Shown one piece after another: positions 46,926 through 58,685 of a DNA stretch of 64,000 bases. The first letter of the stretch is position 1. The number at the start of each line of letters is the position of its first letter. The translations under genes were made by a program, and so were the position numbers. The notes beneath the pieces were generated by a model. It did not search any database and was not told the origin of the DNA. It saw only the letters and a list, made by a program, of their open reading frames with translations. Source of the DNA: Apiotrichum sp. Y4204 (taxonomy: Eukaryota > Basidiomycota > Tremellomycetes > Trichosporonales > Trichosporonaceae); the NCBI GenBank assembly GCA_025531455.1, contig JAMYHL010000084.1:62001-126000 (forward strand). The letters run 5' to 3'.

Positions 46926-47518
46926 TTGTTGTTCATACTACACATACAGTACTATACGCGATAGCATTGATTTGGACTGAGAGGCACAGTCATCTCTTCG
47001 CGCGTCGCACTTCACCGTGTCACGAATTCAAAGGGGGTCAAAATAAGGCTCAGACCGCTCCGTTGACGGCCTGGTAGTGAGCTGCGTTGCAGATGGTATG
47101 CCGTTGGGACTTCCGACCTTCTCAACAACTCGACGCCCTTGATCAAACATCCGTACATCCCAGAATTGTACTGGGCCTTCATTTGCCAAGGTGAACGTTG
47201 CAAGATTGGAAGCGGAGATGGAGTCGTAAACCCGCGTAACGTGCGTTCTCACGCCGCCAGGAAAGCCTGTTTCACGTCCCCACTATGTGCTGCGGGAAGA
47301 GCGGGAGTGGGGTTCATGGACTGTGGAGCGGAGATGGACATGTGGTGCCCACATCCGGCCAGAGCCGACACCATGCGCTGCCACTTCGGCAACTATATAA
47401 ACCCTCGGTGTACCATGTCCCGCCACCTTCACGACGCAGACACGCTCATATAACGCACACAAACGCACGCTCTGGCCGGTTCGCCGGCTCCGCCCACGCC
47501 CACTCTCTCTACTGACTG
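46926..47518. other. intergenic
   Basis: 3' flank of the acidic-protein gene and promoter of the MCT-like transporter. A TATATAA-like element is at about 47395. No gene recognised. Confidence 0.5.
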
Positions 47519-49112
47519 ATGAGCCCCTCTGACGACACGGTGTCTGAAACGACGACAAAGGTCGCGCTCGAGACGCACCACCCAGTCCGCGGGTTTGCCG
47601 AGCCGCTCGCGGTGATCAATGTGCCTGGAGAGCCCGAGGCCAAAGACCAGGAACAGTATGAGGAGAGCATCCGCGAGTACCCGGACGGCGGGCGAGAGGT
47701 GCGTCAAAGTGGCGCAAGTGTAGAGTCATAACACCAGGCTTGGCTCGTCGTCGTAGGCGGGATGTGTGCCGCGATGGGCGGGTTCGGCCTCGGCGCGAGC
47801 ATTGGCGCCTTCCAGAGCTGGTACGAGGAGAATTTGCTGTCGGCGTACTCGTCTTCCCAGATTGCGTGGATTGGTTCGACGCAGACCGCCGTCTGTTTCT
47901 CGATTTGTTTCTTCACAGGACCCCTGTTTGACCGGTACGGCCCGCGCCCGCTGCTGATCGCGGGCACGGTGCTGCTCATGTTCGGCTTCTGCATGCTCTC
48001 CCTCGCGACCGAGTACTACCAGATCTTTCTCTGCCACGCCGGCCCGATCGCGTTCGGCATGGACCTCGTCTTCCTCGTGCCCCTCAGCGCAGTGGGTCAC
48101 TGGTTCTACCGCCGCCGCGGCCTTGCTTTGTGAGTGGCCTCGTTGAGCGCAGCTGACGGCAGTGGGATTCTCAGTGTGTACTGATCTACCAATGGTTTCT
48201 GACCTCTAGTGACGGGCTCGTCTATCGGCGCGATTATCTGGCCGCTGTACATTGCGCATCTGCCGCAGAAAAGTAGGTTGAGGGTCGCGGTACGCTGCTA
48301 ACCCGTAGTCGGGTGGGGATGGACCATGCGCGTACTGGCCTTCACGCTCGGCGCCCTCGGGGCTGTGGCGACACTCCTCATCAAGACACGCCTGCCGCCT
48401 AAACCCCGCGGGCCGTTCTTCCACCTGCACGAGTTCCGGAACCTGTCGTATACAACAGTGGCGTTCTCGTTTCCTGTGAGTGGGAGAGTCATTTGGAGAT
48501 CTAGCGCTCACTCCAGGCCAACGCTTTTGGCTTCTTCTCCTTCCTCATGTTCATCGGGTCGTACGGCAGCCTGGTCGGCCTCGGGTCGTTTGCGCCATAC
48601 CTCTTGATGATCAACAATGCCGCCTCGGGCGTGGGGCGCATCGTCGGCGGACTTGCCGCCGACCGCTTCGGGGTGTTCAACATGGCGATTCTGGCTTGTT
48701 TTGGAATGGCGCTGCTCATGTTCTGCTGGATGGCGATGGACACGGCGGCCGCGCTCATCGTGCTCTGCATCATTTACGGGTTCCTCAGCGGATGTCCCGT
48801 GTCGCTGCAGGCCCCGATGATCATGACCGTCATCTCGGATCAGCAGCTGGTAGGCACGCTGCTGGGCCAGTCAATGGGTGAGTGTTTGTTTGTGGTGTTT
48901 CGTATCTGTATCTGACGGCAGTCATCGAGGCGGTCCTCTCCGTCTGTGCCGCCCCGCTCTTTGGCCTGATTGTCGGCACGGGCACGGACGAAGAAAAGTT
49001 TGCAAACTTCAAAAAGGCCATTGCGTTTGGGGGCAGCATGCTCGCGCTGTCGGCCATCCTCCTCATCCCTGCGCGCTGGCGCATCAGCCACAAGTTGTGG
49101 ACAGTTGCGTAG
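47519..49112 (+). CDS. MFS transporter, monocarboxylate-porter (MCT/Mch) family
   Basis: A membrane transporter of the MCT-like group, which carries monocarboxylates or riboflavin-like compounds in fungi. Six or so exons run from ATG 47519 to TAG 49110-49112. The N-terminal 60 residues are hydrophilic and acidic. After the first intron comes AWLVVVGGMCAAMGGFGLGA and FQSWYEENLLSAYSSSQIAW, the typical first-loop pattern of fungal MCT homologues. GPLFDRYGPRPLLIAGTVLL, VGHWFYRRRGLALGI and GRIVGGLAADRFG (the loop between helices 8 and 9) support the family. The C-terminus is short. It lies just before an MDR oxidoreductase on the same strand, with 226 nt between them. Confidence 0.88.
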
Positions 49113-49338
49113 AGTGTAGATCGTAATGCGTAGAGTGTAGCGAAGTGCATTTGTAGAAATGATACCTTGGACTTGGTTGTTGAGTTGGGATTTTGATGCA
49201 TGGCATTCCGCTCCATTATCATCTCCACCCATCTCCACAAATGACGTCGGAGCTGGCCGGTTATAACCGGGTCGCAACAGATCCTAACCACCACAACATA
49301 TAATCCCCAAGTGCTTCCTGATCCTCCTCATCGTAGAC

Positions 49339-50612
49339 ATGAAGGCCTTCCAGATCAAGTACCACGCGCACCCGAAGGAGCACGCCGTGTAGGTAGAAGG
49401 GCGAAATCTCCGCAGTAGTTGAGACGACCCGCTGACGCCAGCTCCGAGATACCCTCGCCGGTGCCCACGGGCGACCAGGTGCTCGTCGACGTGTATGCGG
49501 CCGGCCTCAACTTCTTCGAGTGAGGGAGTGGTGAAGGGAGAATGCTGACGACAGTGTCCTCCAGGCTCAGAACTTGTACCAGCGTGCGTTTTCTACGGGC
49601 TGGAGTGCAGAAGATCTATTAGCTGACTATCAGACAAGCCACCGCTTCCATTCGTCCTCGGCGTCGAGTTCTCGGGACGCATCGCGTCCAACTCGCCTAT
49701 CCCCTCAGGATGCCCCTTTAAGCCTGGCGGTGGGTCATTTTCCACACCAACACTAACCTCCAGACAGGGTGATCGGGCGGGGACTCGGCGCGTACGCGGA
49801 ACAGGTGGCCGTGACGTACAAGAATCTCATCCCGCTCCCGCGGCAAATGTCGTTTGAGCAGGGGGCAAGTTTCTACGTGTACGTGCAAGTGGGGTGCTGA
49901 TGGTTGACGGCAGGGCGTATCCCACGAGCTATGAGGCGCTGGTGGGGCGCGCGCAGGCCAAGGCGGGCGAGTGGGTGCTAATCCACGCTGCGGCTGGCGG
50001 GGTCGGCGTCGCTGCGGTGCAGATCGCGAAGGGTGAGTACCAAGGCGAGTGTATTTAACCACAGGCCTCGGGTGCAAAGTGATCGGGACGGCGGGCTCGC
50101 CAGAGAAGCGCGAGGTCGCCAAGCGTGCAGGTGCAGACTATGTGCTGGACTACACCGTCCCGGGATGGCAGCAGGAGGTGATGCGGATCACGGGCCAGCA
50201 CGGCGCGGACGTGGTGTACGACCCCGTGGGGCTGCTCGTCCCGTCGCTCAAGTGCGTGGCGTGGAATGCGCGTCTGCTCGTCGTGGGCTTTGCGGGGGGC
50301 ACGATTGAGAAAGTGCCGGCCAATCTCGTGCTCTTGAAGAACGTGTCCATCGTCGGTGTACGCGGCGGCGAAACATCTGGTGAGTGCGTCCAGTAGCTTT
50401 GTCTAACGGCAGTCCGCGATCCGGCACGATATGCGCGCACGATCGCCGCGTGCTTCAACATGGTCTCGAGCGGCAAGCTCGTGCCCCTCATCTACGAGAC
50501 GGTGTACGACGGCCTCCAGGACCTGCCCCGCGGCCTCGTGGACCTCGAAACGCGCAAGGTGTGGGGCAAGGCCGTGGTGCGTATCCGCAGCGAGGACAAG
50601 GCACGGTTGTAG
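49339..50612 (+). CDS. MDR-family NAD(P)H:quinone-oxidoreductase-type enzyme
   Basis: A zinc-free medium-chain dehydrogenase/reductase of the quinone-reductase group. Seven or eight exons start at ATG 49339 (MKAFQIKYHAHPKEHAV). Diagnostic pieces are GLNFFDVLQAQNLYQHKPPL followed by PFVLGVEFSGRI, GDRVIGRGLGAYAEQVAV, and YPTSYEALVGRAQAKAGEWV. The nucleotide-binding motif AAAGGVGVAAVQIAK is followed by GCKVIGTAGSPEKREVAKRA and GADVVYDPVG, ending GKAVVRIRSEDKARL. No zinc-binding cysteines of alcohol dehydrogenases are seen. Its pairing with the upstream transporter is only positional. Confidence 0.88.
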
Positions 50613-51723
50613 GTGGATTAGTCTGCATAGATGCGGGGCAGGCGGAGAGGACAGAGTTACGTGCGCCAAGAGAGTGGGAAACAGGAATATCTGAGCTAGA
50701 ACATTGAGAACACCAATCGGCGAGACTGTGGGATCTATGGATAATGAGTCCAGATCCTTCACCGCTATGGTTTGTCTGGAAAGAGATCCCGGCGCTGGCC
50801 TGATTCAGGCTCTTCTGCGTGTCCGCCGCCAGCCGCGGGGATGGCTACGAAATAAGCTTGCCGGGATTAACATTAACTGCAAGTATGGAAGCAGGCTCAT
50901 CTGTGATTGGCGCGAAGGGATCTTCCGTCTGCTTGATCTGGGGTGCATGTCATTGCGATGATATGAAGTCGCTCCGATGCCTCGGGTCTGTCACATGCAG
51001 CATCCCAGCAGAGTACGCAGAGTGGTCGGAGCACGTTTTGCGTGGTGGAGCGCCGCCGTGCTGCGCGGACATGCCACGCGAGGCCCCGCGCGGGGCTGCA
51101 TCCTCCTCACGACCGAGCTTCCGGTGCGTCCTCGGCCGTGGGGCCCGGCCTCTGGAAATAAGTTGTCCGGAGCAGCACCCTCTTTTCGATGACGTCAAGC
51201 ACCCACCACGTGCATTACTCGCGTTCTCCGCGCGACTTTGCAAACAATTATTTCCCAAAGAGGTAATTCTTGTGTGAATCACGGGACAACTCTTGGTCTC
51301 TTGCTCTCTTCAAGTCCGCGGGGTCCGCTGGACGACGCGGCCGGAGATGACGCGAAGAGAGCCATCACTAGCAAAGAGCACCGTGCCTCGGCCCGTCGCC
51401 ACTCATACCGCGGTCCCACACCAAATTTTTCTCGTTGCTCGCTGACTCTGATGTGCTCATCGTTCCCATCATCACCACGGATCCCGCCGAGGGGCGCGGC
51501 GAGCTCGCGGACATCGTCCGTGGTCTGCTCGATGTCGAAAAATGCGAAACAATGGCAACTAGTACTTAAATGCATGACTTTGGCGATGAGAAACCCCATC
51601 AACATCACTCCGAGCCTCGATACCACTACCACACCAGAGCACACCACCACACCAAAAGTTACCACACACACACACACACCCAACCCATAGACACACATAC
51701 CTAGACACACAACACTAGACACA
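50613..51723. promoter_or_regulatory. promoter region of the DHA1 transporter
   Basis: 1.1 kb without a gene. The last 100 nt are a CA-rich leader with ACACACACACAC at about 51662-51679. TGACGTCA at 51189-51196 is an exact cAMP-response-type palindrome (ATF/CREB site), a candidate regulatory element. Confidence 0.5.
51189..51196. promoter_or_regulatory. candidate ATF/CREB palindrome
   Basis: TGACGTCA, read in GATGACGTCAAGC, lies about 530 nt upstream of the DHA1 transporter start. An 8-bp site can occur by chance in 64 kb, so function is unproven. Confidence 0.3.
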
Positions 51724-53392
51724 ATGATTGAGCCAGTCGAAGCTGAAATCGCCCGCCCACCAATTTTCACCGACAAGCAGGAGAGGGTCCTCCGCGACGA
51801 AGAGCTCGAGCAGCCGAACACCATCGCCCGCAACGAGAGCGACGCGGACACCGCTGTCGAGGAGCACCCGGACAAGGACGTTGAGAAGGCCGGTGGCCGC
51901 ATCATCGTCGAGTTTGAGCCGGGATCGGGCGAGGACCCGCGCGAGTGGGGCAAGGCCAAGAAGTGGTGAGTATCTATATGGTTGGTGGCGCTGCCACACG
52001 ACGATCGGCGATCAGTGGCTAACTTCTAGGTATGCCACCCTCTCGTGTTCATTCCTCTGTCTTGCTGTCGCGCTCGGCTCGTCGATGCCGACAGGAGACC
52101 TCAAGGGCCAGGCAAGGGACCTGCACGTCGGTCTCATTCCGATTTTCCTCTCCATTTCCCTCTTTGTTCTCGGCTTTGGTATCGGACCACTGCTTCTTGC
52201 GCCTCGTGAGTGACCTCAATTAGTCTGGTGACAACAATGCTGACAACTAGTCTCTGAGATTGTCGGTCGCAAGCCCATCTACCTCGTCTCCATGTTCTTC
52301 TTCTTCTGGTTTACCCTCCCGTCATGCCTCGCCAAGAACCTCGCCACCATGCTTGCCGGCCGCATGATTGCAGGCATTGCCGCCTCGGCACCGATGACCA
52401 ACGTCGGCGGCTCCATTGCCGATGTCTGGAGCGTCGAGGACCGCGGTATCCCAATGTCGGTCTTTAGCGCCACCATCTTCCTCGGCCCCTGCCTGGGACC
52501 CCTCTTTGGTGGTTGGATTGCCGAGAAGACCCACCAGTGGCGCTGGATCTACTGGACCCTCTTCATCTTTGTCGGAGTCGTCTTTGTCTTCACCTGCTTC
52601 ACCGCCGAGACCTTTGAGCCCGTCATCCTCCGCCACAAGGCCCAGAAGCTGAACAAGGAGCACAAGACCGACGTGCACGTGTCCAAGCACGATGTGAACC
52701 GCGTCCCCCTCGGCGAGAAGATGAAGGTCGCACTTACCCGCCCGTTCATCCTCATGTTCCTCGAGCCGATTATCCTCTTCATGTCGTTCTACCTCTCGTT
52801 CATCTACGCCCTACTTTATGCTCTCTTCTTCGCGTTCCCCATCGCGTTCGAGGAGATCCGCGGCTGGGGACCGGGCATGACTGGTGTCTCGTTCGTCTCC
52901 ATCATCATCGGCATGCTTATCGCCATGTGCATCATGCCTGTCCAGGAAAAGCTCTACGCCCGCCACTGCGCCAAGCACGGCCGCAAGCCTGAAGCCCGTC
53001 TCTACCCCATGATGCTCGGCTCGCTCTGCCTCCCGATCGCCCTCTTCATCTTTGCTTTCACGAGCTACGACGGCCTTATTTGGGTCGGCCCCGCCGCTGC
53101 TGGTGTCGTCTTCGGCTTTGCCATGATCATGATCTACATCAGTGCAAACAGCTACATTGTCGACTCGTACTCGAACTACGCCGCCTCGGCTGTCGCCGCC
53201 AAGACCCTCATGCGTTCGACTATTGGCGCCACCGTCCCCCTCTGGATTACGCAGTGCTTCCACAACATGGGCTTCCAGTACGCTGGTCTCCTGTTTGCGC
53301 TCATCGCCTGCGTTCTCGTCCCCATCCCGTTCATCTTCTTCTGGAAGGGCGGACCCATCCGCGAGCGCTCGAGTCGTGCCGTCAAGGAGTAA
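51724..53392 (+). CDS. MFS transporter, DHA1 (drug/polyamine antiporter) family
   Basis: A proton antiporter of the Flr1/Tpo-like group that exports drugs, polyamines or metabolites across the plasma membrane. Three exons (51724-51965, 52030-52205, 52251-53392) encode 519 aa. The acidic N-terminus ends in DPREWGKAKKWYATLSCSFL, the usual entry to helix 1. LSEIVGRKPIYLVSMFFFFW is the family's loop 2-3 motif. GRMIAGIAASAPMTNVGGSI and SVFSATIFLGPCLGPLFGGW (antiporter motif C region) follow. RLYPMMLGSLCLPIALFIFA and SYIVDSYSNYAASAVAAKTL in the second half are also standard for DHA1. The protein has twelve hydrophobic segments. Confidence 0.92.
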
Positions 53393-55006
53393 AGAATGAG
53401 CAGACGTGCAAGATAGAATACCCGAATAGCATAGTTACTGTAGCAGCATACAACAATAATAGAGATATAGACACCAACATTGCAATGCATTGGGCTTTGT
53501 TTATCCACCTTCTATCGCAGCTTCTGCAAAGCCAGGGCTAGGGTCGGCGATCTTGGCACGCAGGCGCCACATAACCTAACGGCCCTCCGTTGTCCCGTCC
53601 TCGTTGACCTTGGCACTCCGCCCGCTTGGCTGCGGCTCGCTGCTGCCGTCGCCAGGATATTACATGAGCTCTGCTGTACGCGTCTCCATCTCGGGGCCCT
53701 GTTCCAGATTCCAGAGGAGCACAGCACAAAGTATAGAAGGGTGCTTATCACGGTCGCACCCTGGTTCCAGGAGTTCCTTCCGGGGCACATGCCGCCCCAA
53801 AACCACTAGCCATGAGATCATTAGTCCCAGCCGTAGCTGTGTAGCCGACTGCTGCCCACTCGAGTTCCTCCGATGACAGCCCGCATGCCGAGAAAGAGAT
53901 CATGAGCTACGACAGCCGTTGACCACGGGTCTACCAACTGTGGAGCCCCGCCGTCCCGGGGTTACTGCTCCCCTGGCCGCCAAATGCCGAATGCCATCGA
54001 TGACGGCTTGCTCGCTGTCGTCAACAACGAGCACGGGACACATATCCATGCACTTCGGCCATGAGCACGCCGCGCACCGCGTGAGGATATATCATCTCCA
54101 TCGCCGACGCGGATCTCTGGCGGTCCGGACGATGGACGCGCGCGGCGCGGCGGCGCGTACAGCAGCCACGTATACCCGCCTATCCGCTATGGCTGCTGTG
54201 TAAGGCCTGGTGGGGGTGGGTGAACCAAGGCCGTGTGAGCTGTCTGTATCTTATCGAATCCGCCACGTTGCTGGCGGCAAGGCCCACCGATCCATCGATC
54301 ACAAGACGGCAGTCGCCAGTTATAGCCAGCTTGGCATGGGCCATGTGGACAGCTGGCCGAGACGAAAAGGCGCTAATAGCGGCAGTTGGATATGCGCCGC
54401 TGCCACCTGGTATATGCGCTTAATTGCGACTCGCTGCCACTCGGCGCCCCCCTCCGCCAGTGCTGCCTCGGCGCCTCGGTTACCACGCCACGAGACGGGG
54501 AAACTCTGCGGCAAGCGCCGCGTACAGCCTGTATCTCAGGCATATTTGCCGAGGCGGACATTCTCCAGAGTGTACTGTTGGTGCGTCACTATTCGAGGTA
54601 GAGTTGCGGCTCGAGGTTTGGCTCGTGCTCGTACTCTCTCGTGTGTCTGGAGGGCATGACGTTCCGACGCTAATGTTTACCAGCAATCCTCAGACCTCCC
54701 TTCCCATCACCATGGCCTGCCGTGTCGCCGCCACGATCGCGACTGGCGAGCGTGGCCCCAACGGGCCCCAACGGCCCCGGCCGCACCCCAGACTCTATTC
54801 TTATCTACGTAATGCCCACCAGAGATTAGCCGTGGTGCAGCGCAGCACGTAGCGACGTTCGAAGGGCTGCCCACCAGATACGGTTGATCAGATCTGGTCG
54901 GATGTATCTGCCCCGACATGCAGGGTTCAGAAACATATTTACTTCAAAAGCCAACCTTTGTTCGCCAGTCCCCAGGATTCGTTTCGACCAACTAGCACTT
55001 TTCAAC
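53393..55006. other. 1.6-kb intergenic region
   Basis: No supported gene. It is the promoter of the next transporter plus the 3' flank of the DHA1 gene. A short pair of GGGCCCCAACGGCCCC-like repeats is at 54752-54780. Frames such as 54210-54659 lack domain or codon-bias support. Confidence 0.5.
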
Positions 55007-56940
55007 ATGTCCCACTTCACAGACGAGAAGGCGTCGATGGGCGTCGACGCAAAGGACACGACACACGACGAGGGACTGCATCGCCGCATGTCCCGCGCAT
55101 CCCACAGCAAATTGCCGTATTCTGTCGCCGAGATGGAGGTGCCCGACGACGAGATCGCCGAGGGCGAGGCCATCATCGCCGCCCACGAGGAGTTTACCCC
55201 GGAGGAGTACAAGAAGCTGATGCGCAAGGTCGACCTTGTCCTCATGGTGAGTAACTGCATGCGGAATGTTTTATGCCGTGTCCACATGCCTCTACGCCAC
55301 CACGACACGTCGGACGCCTTCGTGGTCTTGGCGGATGATTTTTTTACCCTTTCTTTTCCCTGTTTTTCTCTTTTATTTATTTGTTTTATTCCTGTCACAC
55401 AATGCGACGTTTACTGACTTCAGCCCATGCTCATGATCATCTACGGCTTGCAGTACAGCGACAAGACGAGTCTGTCATCAGGCATCGTCTTCGGGCTCGG
55501 GCCGGACACGGGTATCAACAAAGCACAGTTTGCAAACTTGTCCACCTTCTTCTGTGAGCACTCTTGTTCTAAGTGGTGGCACCGCCACTGACACTTACAG
55601 ACATGGCATATGCAATTGCACAGTACCCAATGAGCTGGACCCTGCAGCGCTTCCCGCTTGGCCGCGCGCTCGGGGTGTGTGTCGTGTTGTGGGGTGCGAT
55701 GGTCATGTTCCTCGGCGCATGCCACAACTACGCCGAGCTTGCCGTCGTCCGCGTCCTCCTCGGCTGGTTTGAATCTGTCGTCACCCCTGGTTTCGCCATC
55801 TTCACCGCCTCGTGGTACCTCCGCCGCGAGCAGGGTCTCCGCCAGGCATGCTACTACTCGATGAGTAAGTGGAAGAACTACATTCAGGTTTAGGCGCGGC
55901 GCATACTAATTCTGCAGACAGCTTCTTTGGCATGGTGTTCGGTGTCGGCATCTACTACATTGCGCTCAACCAGCAGAAGAAGGGCGGCCTTGCCGCGTGG
56001 CGCGTGATCAACCTCTTCCTCGGCGGTGTCACCGTCGGCATGGGTATCATCTTCCTCATCTTTGGCGGGACCCCTGACGAGGTCTGGTGGCTCAGCAAGC
56101 GCGAAAAGCAGATGGCCAAGGCCCGTATCGTCGAGAACGCGACCGGCGGCGGTGAGAGCCACTCGTGGAAGTGGGAGCAGGTCCGCGAGTGCTTCCGCGA
56201 CCCCCAGTACTGGCACGCTCTGCTGTTCGGTCTCTTCCAGAACATCCCCAACGGGTGAGTGTGGAGGCACACGTGGAATGGGAACCACGGGAAATCGACT
56301 AACGCGCAGCGCTCTCTCCACCTTCCAGAACCTCATCTTCCAGGGCCTCGGCTTCAACAACCTCGAGACGGTCCTCTACCAGCTTCCGATGCAGGGCATC
56401 TGCTTCGTGCTGTGCATCATCAGCGGCATCCTCATCCGGTACTTCCCAAAGCTGCGTTTCCCGATCGGTCTCCTCTTCGAGGCGGACCTCGTCTTTGTCC
56501 TCTTCTTCGTGGGCTTTGCGGACGTCGGCAAGTGGGCCCTGTGGGGCGTGTACTCGCTCTCGCAGTCCTTCTCGATCGCGACCTTTGTTGTTGCGTGGCC
56601 CATGATCTCGATCAACGTGGCGGGCCGCACGAAAAAGTCCTTCTTTGGCGCCACCTCGCTGCTCGTCTACTGCATCGGTAACATTGTCGGCTCGCAGGTC
56701 ATGCGCCCCTCGGATGCGCCGCGGTACCACAAGGGCCTGACCGTGTGCGCGTGCGCCATGGTCGCCAACATGGTCAACACGGCCTTCTGGTGGCTCCACT
56801 ACGTGCGCCAGAACCGCAAGCGTGCCACCGAGTATGCCGAGTCGGGCCTCACCACCGAAGAGCGCGACCACCAGAACTGGCTCGCGGGCGAGACTGACCT
56901 CACCGACATGCAGAACCGCTTCTTCCGCTACGAGTGCTAG
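55007..56940 (+). CDS. MFS transporter, anion:cation symporter (Dal5-like) family
   Basis: A second plasma-membrane symporter of the ACS family, for an organic anion not identifiable from sequence. Five exons (55007-55246, 55424-55553, 55601-55864, 55918-56254, 56310-56940) give 533 aa. Family signs are RKVDLVLMPMLMIIYGLQYS with DKTSLSSGIVFGL at the first helix, QYPMSWTLQRFPLGRALGVC, and RVLLGWFESVVTPGFAIFTA. SWYLRREQGLRQACYYSMN, GGTPDEVWWLSKREKQMAKAR and QNLIFQGLGFNNLETVLYQL complete the pattern. It is only distantly like the ACS porter at 23898. Intron 1 is long (177 nt) and T-rich at its end. Confidence 0.92.
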
Positions 56941-57857
56941 TCGGTGGGATTCAGATGGCCGGGTGATTGAGGGTTGAAGGCAGTTGACAGGTCTTACGTT
57001 TTGTCTGGGTTGTGGTTGTGATTGTACAGAGTTAGCAGTAGCAAGTAACAGTAAACGCAGTAGCACTAGCAGGATGGATCTCGAGTTGTCATTTGGAACC
57101 AACATATCGCGACCGCGCTTGCTCCCATCCCTGACGAGGTGCCGCCTACCAGCTGCACCAGTTACGTACAATCCATTCTACCACATGTGCATGTTGTCAC
57201 CAACCGGCCCCTCGAATAACAAAGGATACAGACAAACACACCAAAATAACCGACAAGTGCCGTGCCCTGCGCAGGACTCTCTCACGGGTGTGCAGCACCC
57301 CCCGGCCAGCCTCCTCGCTGGAACTGCGTAGTTCCGGGGCATAGTGGACGCCCTCGCCGTCGGCCTGTCCGATGAGATCAGTCACGCATTCCTCGGAGAT
57401 CGGAGAGGTTACTGCGTCCACTGGGTTTACATTCCAGGGCGTCCACAAAGCGGATGCCACCGTTCTACAGCCAACTCCCGCCCGCAATACCTTCGGTCAC
57501 CCATGGCAGACAGTCATGCCAGGCTTAGAGTTCGACGACGACTAGCACGAGGGCCACTGGGGACAGTGACTTCGGCGACGGCGAAGGCCCTAACAGGCAG
57601 CAGACGACATGTCGCCTACTGCTGGTCCAGTCCGCCCGACGCTCTACAGTTACGCTGGCGCTCTGAGAAACGAGGTACAGAGACTTCCGATGTTGGTTGG
57701 CCTCTCGTTTACTCTCTCTACCTCCATCAAATGTCGTCAGCCAAACTGTTCAACGGTTAGTCGGCCCGAGGGCCTAGAAGCTAGGGTCTGGGAGGATAAG
57801 AGCATTGTCATGAGTCCCGAGGAAATGATCCGGTGCGCGGCAGGGCACAGATGTGCG
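56941..57857. other. intergenic, convergent 3' ends
   Basis: Lies between the ACS porter and the minus-strand F-box-like gene. No gene recognised. Part of it may be 3' coding sequence of the F-box-like gene if an intron follows 57897. Confidence 0.45.
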
Positions 57858-58685
57858 TCAGTACACGCCCCTCCTCGTGGTGAACACTGTAGAGTACTCA
57901 CCAGAGGGTGGGAACTCCATCCGATCATTGAACGGAGCCACGAAATGCGACATTGTTTCAAAGTCGACTGAGAGAAGGTGGCGATGATCGGGCCGGGGCT
58001 CGACGCGATCTGTGACGTGTTTGACGGTGCCATCTGAACAAACACCGGCAAAAGTAAGCCTCATCGGTCGGGTGATATTAACAATGCGGGTGATGGTCGA
58101 CGGCGCGGTCGGGTTGTCGCTGGGCGTCTCGACCACGGTTGCCGTGGGTACGGTGAACACGACGTGCTCCGCGCGGTCAAAGTAGTCGATGCCGCGGATG
58201 TCTCCAATTTGCGGCACATCCATCCCCAGAGGTCCGAAGATGATGACCTTGGCAGCTGGGAAGGGGACTTGGGGAAAGTACTCGCCACGATACGGCACCA
58301 GCCGCACGATCTCAAGGTCGGGGAACACGAAGACGTCCAGGACGGCCACTCCGGTGCCGGTAAGCCCACCGCGGATGTCGACGTAGCGCGTGTACCGTGC
58401 CATGCGCCGGTGTGCGTCTCCAATGGCTTGATCGTGCGGGGTGTTACGGAAGAAACGCGGATTGCCTGGGAGACGGTGGTTAGGCGCGGTAAGCGTGATG
58501 GTGATGTTTGGTTCGTCGCCGCGGGTAATGACGACGTGTTCATACAGCCTCGCGTCCGCCCTATCGCGCCACTCGCGCGACACGCGGCGCAACGTAAACA
58601 GAGCCTCGTGCTTGCAGTGATACAGAACGCTATCGATGATGTGTGGGAACATCAGGTGGTCTATTTGGGTCGTCATCGTGGTCAT
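57858..58685 (-). CDS. F-box-like protein (lineage-expanded family)
   Basis: A protein with an N-terminal F-box-like helix bundle: IDHLMFPHIIDSVLYHCKHE, then LFTLRRVSREWRDRADARLY. The beta-rich C-terminal region begins at about residue 100. Proteins of this layout may recruit targets to SCF ubiquitin ligases, but Skp1 binding is not shown. The start at 58685 (MTTMTTQIDH) puts the domain at the N-terminus; an in-frame ATG at 58745 would add 20 residues. As drawn the protein has 275 aa. Near the end, CCCTCTG is followed by GTGAGT, so the last 14 codons may be intronic and the real protein longer. The start of the domain matches the protein at 61981 in pattern (DHNSFPHIADLVV there), so the two are probably paralogues. 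Confidence 0.6.
   Translation of the reverse strand: MTTMTTQIDHLMFPHIIDSVLYHCKHEALFTLRRVSREWRDRADARLYEHVVITRGDEPNITITLTAPNHRLPGNPRFFRNTPHDQAIGDAHRRMARYTRYVDIRGGLTGTGVAVLDVFVFPDLEIVRLVPYRGEYFPQVPFPAAKVIIFGPLGMDVPQIGDIRGIDYFDRAEHVVFTVPTATVVETPSDNPTAPSTITRIVNITRPMRLTFAGVCSDGTVKHVTDRVEPRPDHRHLLSVDFETMSHFVAPFNDRMEFPPSGEYSTVFTTRRGVY

Noticed and set aside
47700..48100. minus-strand frames over the MCT-like gene
   Set aside because: Antisense shadows of a gene with clear transporter motifs.
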